Positions 37,280 to 42,505 of a stretch of DNA of 42,505 bases are shown in pieces. The notes under the pieces are model-generated. The model was not told the DNA's origin. It did no database searches and saw nothing but the letters and a program-made list of their open reading frames with translations. Location of the stretch: NCBI GenBank assembly GCA_945869675.1, contig CAMBPS010000024.1, positions 1-42,505 on the forward strand, written 5' to 3'. Position 1 is the stretch's first letter. Every line of letters begins with the position of its first letter. The translations under genes were made by a program, and so were the position numbers. The stretch comes from Prosthecobacter debontii (GTDB lineage Bacteria > Verrucomicrobiota > Verrucomicrobiia > Verrucomicrobiales > Verrucomicrobiaceae).

Positions 37280-38206
37280 ATGTCTGACCGGATTGTTCTA
37301 AGATTTCATTCCTTTGTTCTCCGCAGCGTTCTTGTTTGCCTGGTTTCGACTTCCGCCATTTGCCAGCAAGTCAATCTTGAATGGGTTAGCAACGATGGGA
37401 GACGAATGAAGGCGGATTTTGTTCGCTTGCAGAATGATTCCGTTGTTGTGCGAAAAGAGGGAAAGGAAATTGTCATCGAGTTCTCTCGATTGGCACCAGA
37501 GAGCGTTCAACTAGCCAAAAAAATGGCACACCCCCAAGAACAATCAAATGCCTCAAAAGGCCCCCCGATGAAGCGAACGCTCCAGGTGCCGGGCAGCAGT
37601 ATAGAATTCGACCTGTGGGGGGATTCAAAGCGAAGCGTGGTGTTTTTCAACCACTCTGGACCGATGAAAGGAAGCATTGATCGGAGCATGGCCGATTATC
37701 AGGCGATCATAAACTCTGGGTGGAGTTTGGTGACTTGGAACTATCCCAAGGAAGGCGTTTTCAATGAGGTTGGCAGAACAATACAACAATGGGTTCAGGG
37801 TGGGGCACCATCTCTTCTGCTGAAAGGTTATGCATCGGCCGTGGTCAAAGAGCTTCGTTCCCAAGCAGGGATTAAGGAGTTCATTCTTGTAGGTAACTCA
37901 TTGGGTGCTGGTGTCATTATGTCTGACATTCGCGACTTGAGCGATTGCCGCGTGCTGCTGATCTCACCGACCGAGATGTTCTTGCCGCCCATGAATGAAT
38001 TAAAGGCAGCCAAGATGCTGGCAGTTGTGGGCCACAACGAGAAAGATAGTTTTGTGCGGTCCAAGGAAGTGCATGAATGGATTGAGAGCCACCATGCTTC
38101 ATTGGAGATTTGGAAAGATCTTCCTGAAGAACACCTCATCATTGGTGAAAACTTAGCTCACCAGCGAGTTGTCCAAATGGTATCCGCCATTCTTGATGCC
38201 CAATAG
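37280..38206 (+). CDS. Exported protein with SHD1-like domain and alpha/beta-hydrolase-like domain
   Basis: From ATG 37280 the protein has 308 residues. A signal peptide (VLRSVLVCLVSTSAICQ) is followed by an SHD1-like segment, LEWVSNDGRRMKADFVRLQN then DSVVVRKEGKEIVIEFSRLA. The rest resembles an alpha/beta hydrolase: RSVVFFNHSGPMKGSIDRS, a nucleophile-elbow-like sequence VGNSLGAGVIMSD with the Ser in G-N-S-L-G, LLISPTEMFLPP, MLAVVGHNEKDSF for the acid, and EEHLII for the His. Several ATGs (37208, 37238, 37265, 37274, 37280) are in frame and no ribosome-binding site decides; 37280 is chosen because it puts the signal peptide near the start. GC content is visibly lower than in ileS. Confidence 0.7.
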   Translation: MSDRIVLRFHSFVLRSVLVCLVSTSAICQQVNLEWVSNDGRRMKADFVRLQNDSVVVRKEGKEIVIEFSRLAPESVQLAKKMAHPQEQSNASKGPPMKRTLQVPGSSIEFDLWGDSKRSVVFFNHSGPMKGSIDRSMADYQAIINSGWSLVTWNYPKEGVFNEVGRTIQQWVQGGAPSLLLKGYASAVVKELRSQAGIKEFILVGNSLGAGVIMSDIRDLSDCRVLLISPTEMFLPPMNELKAAKMLAVVGHNEKDSFVRSKEVHEWIESHHASLEIWKDLPEEHLIIGENLAHQRVVQMVSAILDAQ

Positions 38207-38261
38207 ATAATAGGGAGGGGTCAGGCGACATGAAAGCGGTTAAATCGAGCTTTGCAGCGCA

Positions 38262-38419
38262 ATTTCCCCACGGGGAAATGTGTCAGGGTGCAACTGGCTG
38301 ACAGATGGAACTAGCGTGACGAGAAGGCCGTGCTTCCCATCGACCGAGTCAAAGGGCGAGAAAGAACGGGGTCAGAGAAAGAACGAAGAACGGGGTCAGG
38401 GTGCAACTGGCTGACAGAT
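38262..38419. repeat. REP-like palindromic units and direct repeats
   Basis: ATTTCCCC (38262-38269) faces GGGGAAAT (38272-38279), an almost uninterrupted palindrome. TGTCAG (38281-38286) faces CTGACA (38298-38303). A 24-bp direct repeat beginning TCAGGGTGCAACTGG occurs at 38283-38306 and again at 38396-38419. GAACGGGGTCAG occurs twice between them (around 38375 and 38390), and a related AGGGGTCAGG lies at about 38216. The arrangement resembles repetitive extragenic palindromes mobilised by REP-associated transposases, none of which is present here. Confidence 0.65.
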
Positions 38420-38451
38420 TTATCTAGTCGGCCGATCTCAAGATACTTAGC

Positions 38452-38760
38452 TCAAGGCGTCACACAGACGAAGTCTCTCAACACGGTGAAGTCTCGTGCA
38501 TTTGTGGTGAGGATTGACGAGACGGCTCCGGAGGTCTGTTCGTTGCTTGGCGCGGTTTTCAAAGCTGGCAGCAGGTAGTGCCCGGCTCCTATTAGGTCGT
38601 CTGTGATTGTCGGGGTTTGCCTATGCACACCGCTGAAGTTCACCGTCCTAACTTCCGTCAGGTCCAGCAGTTCAAAACTGCCGATGTAGGCTCCAGAGGT
38701 GGTCGTGAGCGTCACCTTCCATTTCCCTGTGTTTGCTAAAGGTGCTAACCCTAAAAACGA
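38452..38760 (-). pseudogene. C-terminal fragment of a large verrucomicrobial surface-type protein
   Basis: The frame reads LAPLANTGKWKVTLTTTSGA, YIGSFELLDLTEVRTVNFSG, DDLIGAGHYLLPALK and TSGAVSSI. The pattern 'GSF...-v.F.G.....-GaGyfLLPal...SG.V' resembles the C-terminal modules of long repeat proteins (delta-60 repeat or autotransporter-like) common in Verrucomicrobia; this assignment is from memory of the pattern. There is no ATG and the upstream frame enters repeat DNA, so this is a stranded fragment. The nominal start of the open part would be GTG 38715. Confidence 0.4.
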
Positions 38761-38774
38761 TTATAGCAATACAC

Positions 38775-38916
38775 CACAGAGACTCGATGGACGCAGAGAT
38801 TCAGGGACTTGTGACGATTTTCGGATCAGAAAATGACTCACCCTCAAGGTGAGCGGGAAACTCTAAGTATTCCTTCTGCAAATGGTTGATCCTCTGTGTC
38901 CATCGAGCCTCTGTGG
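38775..38916. repeat. MITE-like inverted repeat
   Basis: The left arm 38775-38800 (CCACAGAGACTCGATGGACG...) and the right arm 38891-38916 are inverted copies, 23 of 26 positions identical by eye, separated by 90 nt. The spacer contains a small perfect hairpin, CTCACC (38837-38842) with GGTGAG (38848-38853) around CTCAA. No transposase frame is inside. It could be a non-autonomous mobile element or a dispersed palindromic repeat; no target-site duplication was identified with confidence. Confidence 0.6.
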
Positions 38917-39101
38917 TTAATCTCATTGCTGAATTTAGGCTAACACGCTCACCACGTTGGTCGCACTCACTCCCACGAGCATTGGTAGGGCTGCGTGAGA
39001 CAACCACTCGACGGCCCCGCTGATAGCCTGCAATCAGACAATGAGACAAGCTCGGCCACTTAGGGCCTTAGCAACTTTGCGGTGACTGGTTTCTGCCGGT
39101 C

Positions 39102-39129
39102 TCTTCTATCTTCTATCTTCTATCTTCTC
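39102..39129. repeat. TCTTCTA heptamer tandem repeat
   Basis: Three exact copies of TCTTCTA at 39102-39122 are followed by one diverged copy TCTTCTC (39123-39129). It lies just downstream of the cytochrome-SHD1 gene's stop. It may be prone to length change. Confidence 0.8.
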
Positions 39130-39172
39130 CGACCTCTGGCCTCCGGTTCCCTGTTCGTAATTCTCGGTCGTG

Positions 39173-39745
39173 CTATTTGGCCGATTTGGCCTGAGCTTGG
39201 CTTTCTGCAGAGAGACGGGCTAGAGGGACGAGGAAGACCTCGTTGTTGGCCGCCATTTTCAGAAGGACACCATCACCTTGCAGTCCCATAAACGTGGCTT
39301 GGATGGCTTTGCCATCATTGCTGGTCCAGCTCTGCACGGCCCCCGCAGCAGGAGCTGCGGCTGCGGTCGGGGCGACCATGGGGGCTGGTCCGCTGCCGGT
39401 GAAGGCCCCCTCTTTGATCCATGTTTCCAGCGCCGTGATCTCAGCCGGTGTCAGGCGATTTTTGCCCTTGGGTGGCATGGAGTCGTCGTCGTCGTCCGGC
39501 AGCTTGCAGGAAGTAAGCAGGCTGCTTTTAGCGGGATCGCCAGGGACGATTTGGCCACCTGGTTTAATGACTTCAGCGAGCTTTTCCGGTGTGTCTAAAG
39601 CTAAGTCGCCTTTGGTTTTACCTTTGCTCACGGCATGGCAGGCATAGCATTTCTGGGAGAAGATGGATTTAATCTGAGCATACTCCACCGCATAGGCGGC
39701 GTGGGTGAAGGCGACAATGAAGGCGGCAGAAACAAGGCTTTTCAT
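39173..39745 (-). CDS. Exported c-type cytochrome fused to an SHD1-like domain
   Basis: The 190-residue protein has a signal peptide (LVSAAFIVAFTHAAYA) and one heme-binding motif C33-YA-C36-H37. Its likely axial Met is M90 in DDDDDSMPPKGKNRLT, followed by LTPAEITALETWIKEGA; this is the PSC1/planctomycete-type cytochrome pattern. A Pro/Ala linker (about 119-136) leads to a C-terminal SHD1-like domain, SWTSNDGKAIQATFMGLQGD then LVPLARLSAES. It should be periplasmic, with electron transfer or heme-based sensing possible; the SHD1 role in bacteria is unclear. It is transcribed divergently from the kinase-like gene, with a 124-nt shared upstream region. Confidence 0.88.
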   Translation of the reverse strand: MKSLVSAAFIVAFTHAAYAVEYAQIKSIFSQKCYACHAVSKGKTKGDLALDTPEKLAEVIKPGGQIVPGDPAKSSLLTSCKLPDDDDDSMPPKGKNRLTPAEITALETWIKEGAFTGSGPAPMVAPTAAAAPAAGAVQSWTSNDGKAIQATFMGLQGDGVLLKMAANNEVFLVPLARLSAESQAQAKSAK

Positions 39746-39869
39746 GGGAATTGGTTATCTTTAGCAAATGACTGGGTGATTTGGCAAGCGCGGTGTTGAG
39801 ATTCCGTCCTTGTCAAATGCTGCACTCGGACGAGACTTGGCCTAGTTCTTTCTCTCCCCGCAGCACTCT

Positions 39870-42026
39870 ATGCCGGAACCCAGTCTTTTCAGGCACTATC
39901 AAATCGTCCAAGATACAGAAGGCAATCACGTCGAACTGACTCGAAATGAGGAGCAGGTCAACGTGATGGCCTGTGATACCGTGCAGATGGAGTTTGTGCA
40001 TTGTCATGTGCTGTTAAAGGCCCTGACGGATCGGCCTACCTTTGAAGAAAAAGGTCGTCAACTCCAGCAGATCGGACATCCGCTGCTCGCTCGGCTGACG
40101 GACTTTGGTGAAGATGAGGGCAATCCTTTTTACATCACGACCCACGTGGACGGTGAGACGCTGCAAAGTTATCTTGGACGTCAGACCATGCTCCCAAGGT
40201 GGCTGGCAATGATGCTTGCCGCGCGTGCCTTAGAGGCGGCGGAGGCTCTGGTGTCGCGGATCGATCTCATGCCTTGCAATCCTTTGGAAAGCCTGCGGTT
40301 GCTACAAATCGGGCCGCAGTCCTTGCTGGTGCAGGTAGCCGATTATCGGCTGCTCTCGAGTGGAGCCAAAAAGGTTATAGGTCTCAAAGCCGCCTTTGAA
40401 AAACAGGCTAAGCTTTTGCAAAGCTTCCTCATGGAGCAATCCGGTGGCGGGTCGACCCTGCCGGACGCAACGCTGCCGGCCGCCGACTTCAGCGAGCTGC
40501 TGAATGCTTGTTTAGAAGCGGCTGCACCAGAAAACGTCTCGGCGATTCAGAGCCTGAGGGAAGCTCTCTTTAAGCTGGTGCCGGAGAAGCTTGCCGGAGA
40601 AATTCCCGCTGCTCAAAAACCGCGTGCGCTCCTTGCCCAGCATTTGGCCAGTTACCAAGAAGTGGCGCGTGCGGTCGTGAATCGTATTCGCATTCAGAGC
40701 CAGCGACTGGACATGGCCAATCCCTACTCCATGCGTGGCACACTGACCAAGACCGGCCGCCAAGTTTTGGTGGAGCAAGTCTTGCCTGCTCGCCTTGCTC
40801 CGGCGGTGATCGCGGCAGCCTCAAAAAAGGCCTACCGGTTGGACAACAAGCGTGACTTTCCAGCCCTCATTTCGGTCGCCCTTTGGCATGAGGCTGACGG
40901 GCTCGCCTGTGTGGCTGAGGAGCTGGCTGAAGGGATCACTCTGGCAGATCTTCTCCGTGAACGCCGTGGCCTCAATGTGCATGAGACTTACATTGTCTTA
41001 GCGGGCCTAGATGGGGCTCTTTCACAATTGGAAAACTCAGATTTACAGGTCCAGCGTTTGCGCTTGGAGGATATTTATCTTCTGACCGGTTTTCCCAGTG
41101 ATGATGCGCGGAGCACGAGACTGCTGCGAACCCAACTGACGGATTGGCCAGCTTTTTCCGTCGCGCTGCGTGCCCACCCCACACTCGCGGCGATGACTGG
41201 ACGCGGCACGGATCCTGCCTTAATTCTGCCGCTCGCCAAAGATGGAATTAGAATCTGGAATGCTGCCTGGCTAGCATCGGTCGGCCGCTTTTTGTTAGCT
41301 CTAGAGCCAATGCCTGGAGTTTTGTCTGAAGCACCTGTGAACACACGTGAAACAGACAGTGTGGCAAGGCTTCTGGACGAGGAGCTGGCCAAAGCCCGCC
41401 AAGGTGCTGCCAGCAAACGCGGGGACTTTTTAGCGCGCTATGCTCGGATGGTGCAGCACCATGACTTGGTTAAGCCTGCTGCTGCTTCAGAGCCCCTAGA
41501 GTCTCTGAGGACCAAGGCTACACGCACACGACCCATGGGTGAGAACCGAGAGATCTCTGATCCTTTGGCGCCATTGACCACAGGCCTAGTGCCCAGCACC
41601 GAGAAGCCCTCCGTCGGTTTTGCTGAGCTGCTCTTTCGTGACACCAGTGAGGTGTCACCGGCCTCAGGGGCCGATTGGGCCAAGACAGCCGTCGATGCTC
41701 CACCGACCATTCATCCGCATGAGTCCTTGCTGCCGCCAGATGAGTTTGTTCCCTTCTGGCTGCGTGCCGCCGTTTTCATCGGCGGATCCATGGTTTTTGG
41801 CGGCATGATTGCGCATTTGTCTGGAGACGCCTCCTGGCTGAAAAAAGAAGTGAAAAAACCCGCACAAGTGATTGAGAAAACGGTGCCAAAAGCCACTCCG
41901 GTAACGCGTGCTGTCCCTGCCATTGAGCCCTCGCCTAGACCCGGTCCCGCTCCGGAAGCTCCGCAAGTGCCTGGATTAGGACTCACCCCACCAAGCGGAC
42001 TCAAGAGTCAATTGAGCGGCCAATGA
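39870..42026 (+). CDS. Membrane-anchored protein with two kinase-like domains
   Basis: The 718-residue protein is not a standard kinase but shows kinase-like order twice. Domain 1 has VLLK (K50 in the place of the VAIK Lys), IGHPLLARLTDFGEDEGNPF then YITTHVDGETLQSYL (hinge), DLMPCN (132-137, cf. HRDLKPEN without the His-Arg) and VADYRLL (D158, DYR for DFG). No glycine loop is seen. Domain 2 has VLVEQVL (Glu302 where Lys is expected), LISVALWHEADGLACVAEEL, AEGITLADLL and LRLEDIYLL, with catalytic residues missing. One TM helix lies at about 631-651 (RAAVFIGGSMVFGGMIA), then a Pro-rich ~65-residue tail outside the cytosol. Domain 2 is likely a pseudokinase and domain 1 at best an atypical kinase. 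No Shine-Dalgarno is visible. Confidence 0.7.
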   Translation: MPEPSLFRHYQIVQDTEGNHVELTRNEEQVNVMACDTVQMEFVHCHVLLKALTDRPTFEEKGRQLQQIGHPLLARLTDFGEDEGNPFYITTHVDGETLQSYLGRQTMLPRWLAMMLAARALEAAEALVSRIDLMPCNPLESLRLLQIGPQSLLVQVADYRLLSSGAKKVIGLKAAFEKQAKLLQSFLMEQSGGGSTLPDATLPAADFSELLNACLEAAAPENVSAIQSLREALFKLVPEKLAGEIPAAQKPRALLAQHLASYQEVARAVVNRIRIQSQRLDMANPYSMRGTLTKTGRQVLVEQVLPARLAPAVIAAASKKAYRLDNKRDFPALISVALWHEADGLACVAEELAEGITLADLLRERRGLNVHETYIVLAGLDGALSQLENSDLQVQRLRLEDIYLLTGFPSDDARSTRLLRTQLTDWPAFSVALRAHPTLAAMTGRGTDPALILPLAKDGIRIWNAAWLASVGRFLLALEPMPGVLSEAPVNTRETDSVARLLDEELAKARQGAASKRGDFLARYARMVQHHDLVKPAAASEPLESLRTKATRTRPMGENREISDPLAPLTTGLVPSTEKPSVGFAELLFRDTSEVSPASGADWAKTAVDAPPTIHPHESLLPPDEFVPFWLRAAVFIGGSMVFGGMIAHLSGDASWLKKEVKKPAQVIEKTVPKATPVTRAVPAIEPSPRPGPAPEAPQVPGLGLTPPSGLKSQLSGQ

Positions 42027-42173
42027 GGCCGATCCCAGCGCCATCAAACCTCGATTTTGGTGCATCTTACCGATTTGTATGTTTGCAATGTCTCGATTTA
42101 TCGTTATGCCTCAAGCATTCTCTCTCGCTATTACAGCGACGATGAGTGTAAAACAAACACCACGATACATCCT

Positions 42174-42275
42174 ATGAAATACGCTATCCTCGCCCTCGCT
42201 GTTGCCGGTCTCGTTTCCTGCGCTTCCAAGCCAACGCCTCCTCCGGCTCCAGCTCCAGTCATGATGAGCAAGTAA
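42174..42275 (+). CDS. Very small lipoprotein
   Basis: The 33-residue product starts MKYAILALAVAGLVSC, a lipoprotein signal with lipobox LVSC, and continues as a Pro-rich 16-residue mature part, ASKPTPPPAPAPVMMSK. It should be lipidated at the Cys and envelope-attached. Function is unknown. A longer in-frame start at 42057 would put the signal in the middle of the protein and is rejected. It is followed 65 nt later by another tiny lipoprotein gene. Confidence 0.75.
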   Translation: MKYAILALAVAGLVSCASKPTPPPAPAPVMMSK

Positions 42276-42280
42276 GCTGC

Positions 42281-42297
42281 TGGCCTTTCCTAGGCCA
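42281..42297 (+). terminator. Small hairpin between two lipoprotein genes
   Basis: TGGCCT (42281-42286) pairs with AGGCCA (42292-42297) around TTCCT, just after the first lipoprotein gene. There is no real T-tract behind it, so it may be a weak terminator, an mRNA-stabilising 3' hairpin or nothing. Confidence 0.3.
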
Positions 42298-42340
42298 CTG
42301 CTTTCATAGTTCAGAAGTTAACCAATCAACCCAATTCACT

Positions 42341-42481
42341 ATGATCCGACTCCTCACCCTTACCCTTGCCTCAGCCTCTCTCCTGCTCGCGTCTTGCAGC
42401 TCGACGAAGAAAGAATGCACCAGTTGCACTGCAACAGGCAAGGAAGTTAGCAAATGCTGCAGCTCCGGCCAAAAGCACTAA
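42341..42481 (+). CDS. Cysteine-rich mini-lipoprotein
   Basis: The 46-residue product has a lipoprotein signal MIRLLTLTLASASLLLASC with lipobox LASC. The mature part of about 28 residues, SSTKKECTSCTATGKEVSKC CSSGQKH, contains four Cys beyond the lipidated one, as a CxxC and a CC pair, plus Lys and a terminal His. Such spacing could bind a metal or form disulfides; this is inference. It ends 24 nt before the window end. It was found by direct reading because of its small size. Confidence 0.72.
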   Translation: MIRLLTLTLASASLLLASCSSTKKECTSCTATGKEVSKCCSSGQKH

Positions 42482-42505
42482 CTAATCCTCAAGATCACGT
42501 CGCGG

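Larger units (their letters stand above)
38207..39172. other. Repeat-rich interval without an intact gene
   Basis: About 965 nt hold REP-like hairpins (38262-38419), a - strand gene fragment (38452-38760), a MITE-like inverted repeat (38775-38916) and a TCTTCTA tandem repeat (39102-39129). No intact coding gene is convincing: the 82-codon - strand frame at 38801-39049 runs through the inverted repeat and looks incidental. Confidence 0.6.

Noticed and set aside
38262..38419. CRISPR array
   Set aside because: Only two copies of the 24-mer, separated by about 90 nt, with no regular spacer pattern and no cas genes.
38801..39049. 82-codon - strand frame over the inverted repeat
   Set aside because: It translates repeat DNA and flanking sequence; no protein-like conservation or ribosome-binding site.

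Overview
The window looks like a chromosome segment of a Verrucomicrobiota bacterium, probably close to Prosthecobacter/Verrucomicrobiaceae. This placement rests on lineage-style gene content, not on a database search: a DUF1501 + DUF1549/DUF1553 pair, two proteins with SHD1-type domains (one fused to a c-type cytochrome), a fragment resembling the C-terminus of long verrucomicrobial surface proteins, and short palindromic repeats lying inside housekeeping genes.

Region 1 (1-15106, all + strand) is one long ribosomal-protein superoperon: end of rpsL, rpsG, fusA, rpsJ, rplC, rplD, rplW, rplB, rpsS, [a secreted coiled-coil protein], rplV, rpsC, rplP, rpmC, rpsQ, rplN, rplX, rplE, rpsH, rplF, rplR, rpsE, rplO, secY, map. 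Compared with the common bacterial order, tuf is missing after fusA, rpsN between rplE and rpsH, rpmD between rpsE and rplO, and nothing of the infA-rpmJ-rpsM-rpsK-rpoA-rplQ block follows map. A foreign-looking gene with a signal peptide sits between rpsS and rplV. A strong stem-loop separates rplO from secY, and SecY has an extra predicted C-terminal membrane helix.

Region 2 (15203-24958, all - strand) holds housekeeping and envelope genes. Reading in the direction of transcription these are a HemW-like radical SAM protein, a chorismate-lyase-like protein, a large RND/MMPL-type exporter, rpoZ, smpB, a small unknown protein, alaS and a class-C beta-lactamase-family serine hydrolase. The first three look like one operon.

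Region 3 (25173-36518) has mixed strands: an ABC transporter pair translationally coupled to panC, a DUF374 acyltransferase, holA, fdhD, the DUF1501/DUF1553 pair (- strand, end overlapping fdhD), and ileS. IleS carries an in-frame double palindrome between its catalytic and anticodon-binding parts.

Region 4 (36519-39172) is a gene-poor, repeat-rich stretch. It contains decayed reading frames, an SHD1-alpha/beta-hydrolase-like protein, REP-like hairpins, a MITE-like inverted repeat and a gene fragment.

Region 5 (39173-42505) contains a cytochrome c-SHD1 protein, a divergently transcribed membrane-anchored protein with two kinase-like domains, and two very small lipoproteins, the second cysteine-rich. 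No tRNA, rRNA, CRISPR array or intact transposase was seen.
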